Of a DNA stretch of 64,000 nucleotides, positions 10,481-20,842 are shown piece after piece. The stretch spans positions 29,579,465 through 29,643,464 of the forward strand of contig OX419762.1 in NCBI GenBank assembly GCA_948567375.1, given 5' to 3'. How positions within the stretch are numbered: the first letter of the stretch is position 1; each line of letters starts with the position of its first letter. The DNA is from Lunularia cruciata. Lineage: Eukaryota > Streptophyta > Marchantiopsida > Lunulariales > Lunulariaceae. The translations under genes and the position numbers were made by a program. The notes under the pieces are model-generated. The model worked only from the letters and a program-made list of their open reading frames with translations. It was not told the origin of the DNA and made no database searches.

Positions 10481-10819
10481 TTAAACCTTATGACATTCAA
10501 GCCAAGGTAGACCCAGAATGATATCATAGTGTAGAGGTGCCACTACAAACCTCATACACTCCAAATACTCCTTCGCAATCTTGAAGGTAATAAGATGCGA
10601 GGTGCGGAATACAGAACCTTTTCTACCATCCACCATCATCAAACTACTTCCAATCATTGGCTTGATAGGAATACCCAATTCCTTTGCTACTTGCATAGAC
10701 ATGCAATTCTTTGAACTTCCAGAATCAACCAAAATCCTACAACCCCTATTAGATATCATACCTTGCAAGTGAAGCAGACTTGCATAGGTCGAGCCTTCAA
10801 TCCCATTGGAACTAATCAA
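10481..10819 (-). pseudogene. outer element: retropepsin region
   Basis: Reads as an aspartic protease of the retropepsin type: RILVDSGSSKNCMS active-site loop, a downstream hydrophobic DIILGLPWL flap/second-motif region, usual size of about 110 residues. It lies just left of the nested insertion. Confidence 0.88.
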
Positions 10820-10870
10820 GCTCCTAGCAGGCGGCTCGAAATCTCCTACTGGGATTCCTTGTTTCCCTGA

Positions 10871-10874
10871 TCAT
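10871..10874. repeat. target-site duplication of inner element (TCAT), left copy
   Basis: TCAT precedes the inner element at 10871-10874 and follows it at 20784-20787. The shared sequence can be read as up to six bases (ATCATT) depending on where the element ends are drawn. Confidence 0.6.
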
Positions 10875-11311
10875 TGTCACGGCATTGGTAGTTCCGTATC
10901 TAGATGCTCGGACACTAGAGTTCCAGTGAATTCTAGCAGTTTCTTAGAGACTACTTTCCAACGGTTAGATTTTGTGTTTGGGGTATTGACTTCACGGTGG
11001 GGCCCACCGTCACTTTGCACCGTTTGCACCGTCTAGTGTGCCGTCAACGGGACCGTTAGGGTTTCAATGCTAGCTCAAGTCCAGGGGGTATAGTTTTGAA
11101 GTGAGCTCCAAAGAACTCACTTCTCTGATGTTGAGCCTTTGAGTTCCTGGCTATGGTGGACAGAGGCCGGCGAGCGTCATTTGGATTCTCTATGCTTGAG
11201 TGGGTGTGGCTTGACTGTAATCAGTGCCCAGTTGTTGGCAATTTATAGAGTGAGAGATCAAGTACTGATCTAAGTTGAGTTGAGTTGAGAGTGTTAAGCA
11301 ATCTGATTACA
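10875..11311 (+). repeat. inner element 5' LTR portion
   Basis: Matches 20229-20677 with about 22 base differences and a 15-base length difference by eye. The ATCAGAG sequence at its right edge (11311-11317) matches part of the initiator-Met primer site, a weak hint of primer-site position. It lacks the 106-base block that begins the LTR copy at 20121. Confidence 0.85.
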
Positions 11312-12654
11312 TCAGAGAAGTGAGGTCAGGGGGAAATCGAGTGCAGGAACTCTGAGTGTTAGTGGTATCTCCAAGCTCAATGGATCGTTGGTAGCTCAAT
11401 TCAAGTTCAATGTTTTCCTAGTGTGCATAAGCTTGTTCAATTGATGCAGATTTGGCAGTTAGGCGGACGGTGTGCGGAAGCGCTGGCCAAATTTTGAGCA
11501 AAGAAGGAGCAATTTTTTAGCAGTGTTGTGATTTTGAGCTCAGGAGGTGAAGGCAGGACCAATTTGCTGCAAGTTGGGCTCAAAAAGTCAAATTGAAGGT
11601 GGAGTTGGGAAGCTCTTCTCATGAAATTGTGATTTGGAAAAACCCGTTTTGTCAATTTGGCTCGAGTGGAAAGTTAGCAGGGGATTTGGCGGACAGCCAT
11701 CTTTAGGGTTTATGTCAAATTTTACATCAGATTTTGGCCAGAATTGGAGGAGTTTTTGCTGTTTGGCCAGATTTGGAGGACTTTTGCTAGTTTGGAGGAC
11801 TTTCGCAGATTTGGAGAAGTTTTGCCAATTGTGGAGGAGGTTCGAAGTGGCAACAAGAAAGGCCTCATTTGGCATTTCAAGGCTTTGAGGCATAGGGCTG
11901 TGGGCTATGAGAGGCTATGAAGGCCTAGAAGGGCCAGCAAGCTAGCTTGCTGGCATGAGGCTAGCTAGTTTAGAGTAGATCTTGGTCATTGGTTGGCAAA
12001 ATCTGCCTTTCCTGCTAGATTGTGCGCAACAGGGTTTGACCCCTAGATCTCTTATTCCTAGACTGGTGCCCTAGCCAACTGGTCCACCCTCACTTGTTGT
12101 CCTAGTGACTGTGATACTGTTATCTATACACATGTAGCTTTGGCTAGGAGAGGCAGTTTGATCCCATTCTTGGTGATCCTGGTAGCTTAGGACTTAGATA
12201 CAAACTGCTCTTATGTCAAATGCCAAATGGTGGCAGAGTCAGTCCCGTGTTGTGTTATGAGATGGAGGGTTTTTGTTTAGATTTCTTGTGATTGGATCCC
12301 CTCCATTCTCTACTTCCTGTTTGTGCACCACGTTTGTGTGAGGTGTCTTGATTTTTGAGCGTTGGTGCTTTGGTGTGCTCTCGGTGGTGAGGATGGAGTG
12401 ATGACCAGTCAGACTACCTTTGTTTCTCTCCGGTGAGGTAGGAAGTGATGACTTGCAGACCGTGAGAGTGCGTGTTATGATGGTAAGTTACAGGTTGCCC
12501 TTTCTCCTAGTGTAGTTATCTCGGTTAGAGTTACATTAGTGGGTGGTGCTTGGTGGTGTTGGCACGTGGTGGTGTTGGCACTTGGTGGGGTACTTGCGGT
12601 TGCGACTTGCGGTAGTAGTTGGTGGTTTGGGTTTGTTGTTGTGGTTACTTTGTC
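11312..12654 (+). other. inner element leader, non-coding
   Basis: A 1.3-kb stretch between LTR and gag. It has short repeats of a TTTGGAGGACTTTTGC type around 11740-11830 and one tRNA-like relic on the minus strand. No coding region is supported. Confidence 0.6.
12028..12092 (-). ncRNA. tRNA-like relic (possible SINE head)
   Basis: On the minus strand CCAGTTGGCTAGGGCACCAG looks like a tRNA D-arm with A-box spacing, and GGGGTCAAACCC about 20 bases later resembles a T-arm/B-box missing one base. The anticodon stem does not pair well, so it is not called as a working tRNA. A tRNA-derived SINE fragment is the likeliest source, but I see no SINE tail. Confidence 0.3.
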
Positions 12655-13700
12655 ATGACGAAGTTCTTTGGAGATTCTAGAGAAGTTAGCCTTGCAGTAC
12701 ACAATGGGTTTACTCGGAGTGGTGCTTGGTATCAGCCTGTATCTCAGGTTCCAGTGAGAGAGGAGATTGACTCTGAGTTGGAGTTTGATACAGGAGCTGA
12801 TTCAGTTGAGAGTGCACTTGGTGTGTCCGCATTGTTGTTGTGGGACATGGACAAGATTTATGGGGCCTCCAAAGGCCCTAGGCGTTACTCTAGTACAGTG
12901 GGTACCATTGAGTTGGATGACTTCATCCAAGAGTTTGATAGTTGGTGTGATCTGCAGCAAATGCGGAACCCAACTTTGTTCACACCCTTCATAGCACGGA
13001 AGGGGTTGTTTCAGCACTTGGAGGGTCCACCGATGGATGACTACCATGAGTTCAGGAGAGCTCATTTGGAGGAGATTGAGTTATGGAGACAGTATTGGTC
13101 TCCACACTATGTCTCCATCACTTCAGGCTCGGTGGCCAGGAGTAGATCAGCTGTACCTACGAGTTCTAGCTCGAGTAGTGTTGGTGGAGCTAGTGGAGGT
13201 GCACTAGTTGGAGATAGTGCTACTACGAGTGGAGGTACCGCTGCAGGAGGTGGTGTGGTACCGGGGTTTAACCCCATGGTGGAGTTCTTTCTATGTTTGA
13301 GGTAGAATTACCAGGGAGTGCGGACTGACAAGCTGAGGAGCTTGCAAGAGTTCCAGCGAAAGGCTGGAGAGAGCCTACACGAGGTATACACTCGCATGAG
13401 GCGGCTGATCAGTTTCACTCAGGGAGTTACTGAGGCCCAAGCAGTCCAGTTTTGGTATGGGATACTGGATAGGGAGTTGCAACGTAGAGTTTGTGATGTT
13501 ATGTTGTTGCAGGCTACTTTGCCCACTTTGGCAGTAGTCTTTGGTTTGGCTGAGCGTATTGAGCTCAACATGGTGAAGGAGAGAGTGGTGACATCTGGAT
13601 TTGGTAGGGAGACCTCATCCACGGCTATGACTTCTTCTAGAGTGCAGCAGAGTGCACCACGCCCAGTTGGTTTTTGAGGATAGGGTGGACATCCTAGATT
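12655..13700 (+). pseudogene. inner element: gag region
   Basis: Gag-like helical region in two parts: 12655-13305 (an acidic start, then FDSWCDLQQMRNP and FIARKGLFQHLEG) and 13318-13677 (LRSLQEFQRKAGESLHEVYT, matching the retrotransposon-gag hallmark of a Phe-x-x-Leu-Lys-Gln-type motif with spaced aromatic residues). It is followed by the zinc knuckles. Part of a fossil. Confidence 0.8.
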
Positions 13701-13785
13701 CTATGGAGCGAGTGGAGGGCCTAGTGGAGTTAGACCCTTACCCTCATTTTTAAGTCAACAGCAACCATTGAGTGGTGGTGTTGCT

Positions 13786-13920
13786 TGTTGGACTTGTGGT
13801 GGACTTCACCATAAGAGAGAGTGTACTCAAGGCAGCGGACCTGATACCTCTAGTGCATCACAGCCAGCACAGAGGCAGTGTGAGCATTGCCACACATTTG
13901 GTCACACTAGTGACCGGTGT
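13786..13920 (+). pseudogene. inner element: two CCHC zinc knuckles
   Basis: CWTCGGLHHKREC (13786 onward) and CEHCHTFGHTSDRC (13879-13920). The second has the classic C-x2-C-x4-H-x4-C spacing; the first has a shorter middle gap. Zinc knuckles mark the nucleocapsid part of gag. A Gly/Arg-rich tract (about 13980-14040) follows, as in RNA-binding tails. Confidence 0.85.
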
Positions 13921-14355
13921 TTTGACCTACACCCGGAGTTACGGAGTGGTAGGGCTGCTATGGCAGGTAGTAGAGGAGCTCCAATTCATGGAGGACGAGG
14001 TGGTAGAGGTGGTAGTAGAGGATCTACACCTAGTAGAGGTGCAGTACCTGCCCTTACTTCTGACACAACTATGGCTACTTGGATTGAGCAGTTGGAGCAG
14101 AGATTGGCTAGTATGGCTATTGCTCAGAGGAGATCAGATTCGGGTGCTGAGGCTTCCACCTCATATGCTGGTGATAGAGATGCTTTGGACTTCATGTGCA
14201 GAGCAGCATAGGTGGATGCATCTGCAGTAGTGACTAGGAGTGCAGTACGTGCTCCAGAGCCTAGAGGAGCATCAGTGGAGTTGGACCCACAGAGAGGAGA
14301 AGTTGGGAGACAAGTCAGACTTCCCCAGTCCTTCACGCTATCTGAGGCATTGTAG

Positions 14356-15250
14356 ATGACATCCATGGTTCCTAGACGTCCTAGTGCAGGTGTGGTAGGT
14401 GGTGATGGAGTACATGATGGACTACCTGCTAGTCAGCCACCTACTACTACACAGACTGAGTCTAGCATGATGTTGGGGGTGGCTCAGCTGATTATGCAGC
14501 ATCCTTTATTTTCAGCCAGTGACATGTTTACATTGGGAGTTGACCCAGCCCCAGTATTCCGATTGGCTGCTACATTGTGTGAGAGTAGGGATGGTGTAGT
14601 TCCTACCACTAGAGCAGAGGTGGTTGGTAGTGGAGCTGACTTGGTTGAGGAGCATGGGATCCGTTCAACGACCAGTGGTTTATGGCAGGCAGCAGCGGCT
14701 AGACTGGAGGAGTTGCCAGCTAGACCGGCCTTTGAGAGAGCACGGTTTACACCTGGTGTTGTCCTATTGGATAACCAAAGGGGGATTTTTTGTTTGGTGG
14801 GACCTTCAAGGAAGGTATATACATCACAGAGAGTCTTGTTAGACTCTGGTGCGTAGCCCCTTATGTTGGGGAAGGCTGCAGTTGTCGGTCTGGAGTTACG
14901 GAAGACCAATGTGGAGAGGTGTCCATTTTAGATCCAGACATCTCTAGGTGGTGGTTCGACATAGTACATCACACGTGGAGAGCTTGTTGTCCAGGTTCAG
15001 CCTGGTCATCCGACTGATAGCTTGGTGGTGAGAGCTCAAGCTATTGCGACGATAGCTGAGTCATATGATGTGCTAGTTGGGGGAGCAGTGTTATACCCCA
15101 TGGGTTTTAGCATTGACTATTGGGAGGAGACAGCCTCTTATAGACCTGGTTGGCAGTCTGGTGAGGGACGGGTATGTCGCTACCAATACACTTTAGTAGT
15201 GGTAGTCTTGGCTCACTACAGTCCGGGACCATGGCAGCATCAGTTTTAGC
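14356..15250 (+). pseudogene. inner element: spacer and protease-like region
   Basis: The main sign is RVLLDSGA at about 14830-14854, matching the retropepsin active-site loop, followed further on by ESYDVLVGGAVLYP, where the second hydrophobic-Gly motif of retropepsins is expected. The preceding 140 codons are unassigned spacer. Part of a fossil. Confidence 0.65.
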
Positions 15251-15554
15251 TTTCAGAGGTGCAGTTACTTGGCGTGGTGACTTGTTGGAGGGGAATGCCC
15301 ATGCAGAGGATACTCCAGTACCAGAGGAGATCACTCGGCTTTGGAGTATGAGTGGGATTGTTCCATCCACCTTGGATGTTCCATTGTGGAGTTCAGAGGA
15401 GGCATTGCAGCAGCATGTAGATCAGTTGGTGCAGCAAGCTTGGAGTGGAGCCTTCGTACCATCAGGAGATGAGTGTGAGGATGAGCCTCCAGAGGCAATT
15501 GCTTTGACACCTCAGGATACCACACTCATTGCTTGGCAGTATCTAGTAGAGGGG

Positions 15555-16510
15555 ATATGCCTATTGGAGTTGTTTGGTGGGATCAGCACCGGACTAGCTG
15601 CGGTGTTATAGGCGGGTATCCGAGTATAGAGGTACTTGTATGTAGAGAGAGATGAGATTGCTAGGCGAGTCTCTCTACATCATGTAGCACACCTGGCCTA
15701 TCAGTATCCGGAGTTATTACCGATGTCAACAGTTAGAGGTTACCAGAAGGCCCTACCAAGAGACATTTCCTTACTGGGGGCGCATGACCTAGAGAGACAT
15801 GGGCCTATTCACTTGGTGATTTTTGGATGGCCATATCAAAGACATACACATGCTGGTAGAGGATTGGGTCTTCAGGATCCTTGTTTTGGTGTGTTTTGGG
15901 AGATGTTACGGATATTACGACATCTCCAAGTTCATCAATCCGTTTCTCCACCTTACCTTTTGGAGAACGTTCCTTTGATGGGTGATTCTTGCACTAGAGT
16001 GCTGGCGAGTACACATCAGGTCCATTCTTGGATGGGACCTGCTGTATTGTTAGATGCAGCCAGAGTGGGATCATGGGCTCATCATCTTCGTCTTTGGTGG
16101 GCAAACCTCTTACCCAGAGAGGTTCTACAGCGTGCTTATGATGGGATTCAGCGACTTGACTACATCCTTGTTGATGATATCTTGGATGTTGGGCGTCAGT
16201 CTTAGACAGTGGTAGTGGCTGATAGGTCACCTATGGCAGTGGTGAACCTAGTTGGACAGCCTAGAGCCGCATTTCCCACACTCATGAGTTTCCCAGGCTC
16301 TCATGCTTTTTGAGAGGGAGGATCTGGACTTGTTTGGGACTCACAGTTACAGCAATTGGTGGAGCCCAACGCTAATGAGAGAGAGCGGGTGATGGGTTTT
16401 TGCACCGGTATTACCGCTATTCCAGCAGTGTCAGAGGCATCCAAGCGTCAGGTGTTAGGTCAGGCTATGGACCTGAACTGTTTGATCTGGATTGTGAGCC
16501 TTGGCTTGGC
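15555..16510 (+). pseudogene. inner element: DNMT3-like cytosine-5 DNA methyltransferase region
   Basis: Conserved C5-methyltransferase motifs occur in normal order: motif I (cofactor loop) LLELFGGISTGLAAVL at 15555-15608; motif IV region GPIHLVIFGWP at about 15804-15836; motif VI LLENVP at 15957-15974; motif VIII-like AARVGSWAHHLRLWWANL ending about 16109; a variable stretch; then motifs IX-X as ERERVMGF...VLGQAMD at about 16377-16470. The linear order I to X differs from plant DRM enzymes, in which the blocks are permuted, and the C-terminal wording (ERE/ERV-GF) resembles DNMT3. These enzymes methylate cytosine in DNA using S-adenosylmethionine. The region sits between protease and reverse transcriptase on the same strand, so it was probably part of the element's own polyprotein. 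Now fossil. Confidence 0.88.
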
Positions 16511-17072
16511 AGAGCAGCGTAGGATGCGCTTGATAGGCATCACCACTCGGACACTTGTGAGCCCTATGCCTATCGAGATGATTCAAGCACATGCTGGGGG
16601 CGATGGACCGAGTGGACATGGTATTCTTGGGACACATCCAGTAGCTACTAGGGAGAGTGGTCCACTTGGAGTCCATCCAGGTGAGCGTGGGCTACTTGGA
16701 TTACACCCTTGGTCCACATGGGATGCAGCTAGAGGACGTGTGGAGCTTGCAGCCAGAGTGGAGGGAGTTTTTCACACAGAGGTTGGGACCTCTAGTGGTT
16801 GGGAGCATGACACTATTGCTCCCAAGGGCCCAGTGTAGCAGTCATTCAGTACGTCTTCCACTCCTACTATAGTTACAGAGGATACTTGGGAGCCAGATCT
16901 TGGACCCAAGCTTACTGGAGAGGAAAGACGGAGGGTTTGGAGGTTCTTGAGGAGTCACATGAGTTGTTTTGCCTTCAGTATAAAGGATTTGGGTGCTCTA
17001 AAGGGACCTGGTATACGGATTGAGCTGACTAGCGACACACCAGTTTTCCGACGTCCTTATTGATATAGTGAT
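16511..17072 (+). other. inner element: linker between methyltransferase and reverse transcriptase
   Basis: It reads partly as low-complexity Gly/His/Pro-rich protein (HPGERGLLGLHP). Nearer the reverse transcriptase, a stretch reading GIRIELTSDTPVFRRPY is the usual entry into Ty3/gypsy reverse transcriptase. Confidence 0.55.
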
Positions 17073-18668
17073 ATGGAGAGGACATTGATTCAGAGCCGGA
17101 ATAGTGACCTTTTTGAGGCTGGTTTGATGGAGATTTCCCATGGAGAGTATGCATCAGCGACAGTGATGCCAGCCAAGAAGGATACGCATGGCAACTATAC
17201 AGATAGGCGGATGTGTGGAGATTACCATCCTATCAACCGACAAACCAGGGCTGATTGGTATGCCATGCCTACACCAGAGGAGATTTTTGATGCGATTGGG
17301 CATGCAAAGGTCTTCAATACTTTGGATCTTCGAGCGGGATATCATCAATTGCCGATCAAGGAGGAGGATAAGTCCAAGACAACATTTTGGGCTATTGATC
17401 CTCACTGTAAGGATGTGTTATATCAGTGGAGGTTCCTACCATTTGGTTTAAAGAACACTCTTGCTGAGTTCCAAAGGGTCATGGATAGGATCCTAGCTGG
17501 ATTGGATTGTGCTCGGTGCTATATTGATGACATTTTGGTTTATAGCACTAGTGTGGAGGAGCATGAGAGACAGTTGTTGGAGGTGTTTGAGAGGTTGAGA
17601 TCTCATGGACTCAAATTACATCCTAGGAAGTGTAGGTTCTTCCACGAGCAGGTTGAGTATTTGGGTCACACTATCTACCCTGGAGGACTTGGTGTTCAGC
17701 AGACCAAGGTAGAGGTTATTGCACGTATTCCTCGGCCTACGGATGTGAGTAGAGTGTGAGCATTCCTTGGGTTGGCGAACTTCTAACGCCGCTATGTTAG
17801 AGGATTTAGTGCCATTGCCAAGGCCTTGATGAAGCTGACCAAGCTTACACAAGAGTGGTGTTGGGGAGATGAGCAGGAGAGAGCTTTTGTAGAGCTCAAG
17901 GAGAGGTTGACATCTGCTCTTATTTTGAGGAGACCAATCAGGGGACGACCATTTCAGGTTCACACTGATTGGAGTATGTTGGGGCTTGGAGCGGTGCTCA
18001 CCCAACATGATGATGAGGAGAAGGAGTTTGTGGTGGCCTATGCTAGTAGCTCCAACAATTCAGCAGAGGCAAAGTATAGTTCATATGAGGGAGAGTGCTT
18101 GGCAGCAGTTTGGGCAGTAGCACATTTCCGATGTTACCTATTTGGTAACCCCTTCACTCTCATCACTGATCATCAGCCGCTGAAGTGGTTGATGGAGTCC
18201 GACAAGCTTTCAGGGAAGCTTGCACGATGGGCTCTGATTTTACAGGAGTATGATTTCACGGTTGTTCACAAACCTGGAGTGGTGAACCGTGATGCAGATG
18301 GGTTGAGTAGAAACCCATGTCCCAGCCAGCAGGATCAGACCGGAGCACGTTGGCATGGTGAGACAGATGAGGAGATGGTGCCAGGTTGGCATGCATCGGC
18401 CTTTCTGTGTATATTTGCAGAGGCTTTGGTGGTATCTCTCTCAGCGCATATAGGAGGAGTTATTGAGGTCACAAATCTAGAGAGTGAAGATATTGGTACA
18501 GTTCAACGAGACATTCATGATGATGTCTTAATGATGGACTATCTTTGCACTGGTGTTGTGGGTGGCACAATTGGGACCAAGGAGAGAGACCATGTTCTTC
18601 AGCAAGCCAAACAGTTCAGATTGGAGGGTAGACACCTTTTGCGTGTATGGGAGGATGGTAGAGTGTGA
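17073..18668 (+). pseudogene. inner element: reverse transcriptase and RNase H
   Basis: Reverse transcriptase signatures: RMCGDYHPINRQT, FNTLDLRAGYHQLPI, WRFLPFGLKNTLAEFQRVM and the catalytic CYIDDILVYS; thumb with VEYLGHTIYPGG. RNase H: FQVHTDWSMLGLGAVLTQ, YSSYEGECLAAVWAV and LITDHQPLKWLM, ending near GVVNRDADGLSR (about 18310). The wording is that of a Ty3/gypsy element but clearly different from the outer chromovirus. Part of a fossil. Confidence 0.92.
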
Positions 18669-18689
18669 GTAGTACCACTTCCATCATAG

Positions 18690-19550
18690 AGACCACAATT
18701 GGTCCGTCATGCTCATGAGGAGTTAGGACATTTTGGAGTAAAGCGTACGTATAGCTTACTCTAGAGTCATTATTGGTGGTGCGGTATGCAGACCGAGGTA
18801 CAGCAGTATATTGCCAGATGTGTGGTTTGTGACCAAGTTAGAGCATCATTCAATGCTCCTATGCCACAGTTACACCCATTACCTATCATGGGATTGGGTT
18901 ACCATTGGAGTTTGGACTTTGCCAGACCTTTACCGCTGACTATGAGACATCATCGGTACGTTTTGGTGATGGTGGAGCACTTCTCCAAGTGGATTGAGTT
19001 GGTGGCACTTCCTGACAAGTCTAGTGAAGGGACAGCTTACTTGTTCCTAGATCAAGTTCTTAGTCATTTTGGTGCACCATCTGAGGTTTTGACTGATCAG
19101 GGTACAGAGTTCTTGGGGGAGTTTCAAGTCTTGTGTGACAAGGCTTTGATTGATTATTGTACTACATCCTGAGATCACCCTGAGGTAGATGGCTTAGCAA
19201 AGAGAGTGGTTCAGACGGTGAAGAGAGGATTGCAAAAGTATGGTTTGCAGAGAGGCCACTTGGGAGATTGGGATCTCCAGTTACCTTGGTTGGCCATGGG
19301 CTATCGGTTCAGCCAGCAAGCCTCCTTAGCATCCTTCTCTCCATACTTTCTACTCTATGGACAAGATCCAGATTTACCTGCAGCCATTTGTCAAGATGCT
19401 ACTATAGTTTTGGACTTGGATGACCCCGATATATGGATGAGCACATGTTCTCAGCGGGCAGAGATCTTTCGAAGAGTGATGCCGATGGCCTTTGAGAACT
19501 TGGCAATTGCTCAGCATAGAGATACTTTACGCTATGCTACCATTTGAGGA
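18690..19550 (+). pseudogene. inner element: integrase
   Basis: An N-terminal HHCC zinc site (RHAHEELGHFG, then CVVCDQVRA at about 18820), the catalytic core with WSLDFARPLP and VLTDQGTEFLG, and the later core ending QLPWLAMGYRFS and SPYFLLYGQDPDLP. Part of a fossil. Confidence 0.9.
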
Positions 19551-19634
19551 GGAGGTTATAGACCCTCGATCCGTCAATTTCATCCAAGCGACTATGTATA
19601 TCTACAACAGACAGCACCGACGACACTTGATGTT

Positions 19635-19952
19635 TTGACAGACCGCACTATCTTGAGAGTGTGCGAGGTTTTGCCATCTGGAGTCCTTGTGTTAGAAGGA
19701 CGTGATGGTGTTGTTTGGAAGGATCATGTGCGCAATTGTGCGCCATGCTACCTCCCAAACATTGATGGTACTATGGACCCAAGCTTGGCACTTGGACGTG
19801 CAGGCTTGAGGTGTATGTTATGTGGCTATTCTAGTGGAGTTGCTACTATGTTAGTGTGTGATAGCTGTTCGAGAGGATGGCATATGACATGTATGACTCC
19901 TCCCCTCATGGTGGTTCCTCAGGGACAGTGGTTATGTCCTAGATGTACTTGA
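19635..19952 (+). pseudogene. inner element: pol C-terminus with PHD finger
   Basis: After an integrase C-terminal-like stretch (VLPSGVLVLEGRDG and KDHVRNCAPCYLP), a zinc finger at 19806-19949 has the C4HC3 spacing of a PHD finger: C-x2-C-x11-C-x2-C-x4-H-x2-C-x14-C-x2-C, with the expected Trp two residues before the last Cys pair. PHD fingers commonly read histone H3 tails. It takes the position that a chromodomain holds in chromoviruses. Part of a fossil. Confidence 0.85.
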
Positions 19953-20108
19953 CCTATAGCTAGTTCATTCTTTATATGGTATAGATTGCAGACAGGTGAC
20001 TAACGATGGGGCTCCATAGCACCCGGCCTCTTGATCTTTGCCCATTAGAGGGTATACCATATACTTAGAGTAGATGGCTATCTGGAGTTAGAGGGACCTA
20101 ACCGCCAG
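19953..20108 (+). other. inner element: 3' untranslated stretch
   Basis: A short non-coding stretch between the end of pol and the polypurine tract. Confidence 0.6.
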
Positions 20109-20120
20109 CTAGGGGGGCAA
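20109..20120 (+). other. polypurine tract of inner element
   Basis: CTAGGGGGGCAA directly precedes TTGTGGCAC, marking where the 3' LTR should start by the usual reverse-transcription rule. Confidence 0.7.
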
Positions 20121-20783
20121 TTGTGGCACTTTAGAGTCTATGTATGACTTATGTGTAAGTTGTGTTTCTATAGTGTATGATGTTGACAGCGATGTATGTT
20201 GTGTAGCAATATATATACGCACGACAACTGTCACACCATTTGTAGTTCCGCATCTAGATGCTCGGACACTGGAGTTCCAGTGATAGTAGTTAGAGTTATT
20301 CTAGTAGTTTCTTAGAGACTACTTTCAGATGGTTAGATTTTGTGTTTGGGGTACTGACTTCACGGTGGGGCCCACCGTCACTTTGCACCGTTTGCACCGT
20401 CGAGTGTGCCGTCAGCAGGACTGTTAGGGTTTCAATGCTAGCTCAAGTCCAGGGGGTATAGTTTTGAAGTGAGCTCCAGAGAGCTCACTTCTCTGATGTT
20501 GAGCCTTCGAGTTCTTGGCTATGGTGGACAGAGGCCGGCGAGCATCACCTAGATTCTCTATGCTTGAGTGGGTGTGGCTTGACTGTAATCAGTGCCCAGT
20601 TGTTGGCAGTTTATAGAGTGAGAGATCAAGTACTGATCTGAGTTGAGTTGAGTTGAGAGTGTTAAGCAATCTGATTATTGTGGCACTTTAGAGTCTATGT
20701 ATGACTTATGTGTGAGTTGTGTTTCTATGGTGTATGATGTTGACAGCGATGTATGTTGTGTAACGATGTATATACACACGACA
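20121..20783 (+). repeat. inner element 3' LTR region with repeated 106-bp block
   Basis: Three parts: block a (20121-20226), a body (20229-20677) matching the 5' LTR at 10875-11309, and block b (20678-20783), a near copy of block a. Block a contains TATATATA at 20210-20217, a likely LTR TATA box. The polypurine tract argues that the LTR starts at block a, while the ends that actually meet outer-element DNA are TGTCAC (10875) and CGACA (20783). See the findings. Confidence 0.85.
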
Positions 20784-20842
20784 TCATTCCGCTCCACAAC
20801 CTCCACTTGGGCAACTTGTTGAGGTCATCCATTCTTAAGTGG

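Larger units (their letters stand above)
10875..20783 (+). mobile_element. Ty3/gypsy fossil carrying a cytosine-5 DNA methyltransferase and a PHD finger
   Basis: Plus-strand LTR retrotransposon inserted between gag and protease of the outer chromovirus. Parts in order: 5' LTR portion (10875-11311), long leader (11312-12654), gag (12655-13700), two CCHC knuckles (13786-13920), a spacer and protease-like region (14356-15250), a DNMT3-like methyltransferase region (15555-16510), reverse transcriptase (17073-17760), RNase H (17826-18320), integrase (18690-19420), a PHD finger (19806-19949), a polypurine tract (20109-20120) and LTR sequence (20121-20783). LTR copies differ by about 5% by eye, similar to the outer element, so the nesting happened not long after the outer insertion. 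It is broken, with about a dozen interruptions. An extra domain between protease and reverse transcriptase is not part of the standard Ty3/gypsy plan. Confidence 0.9.
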
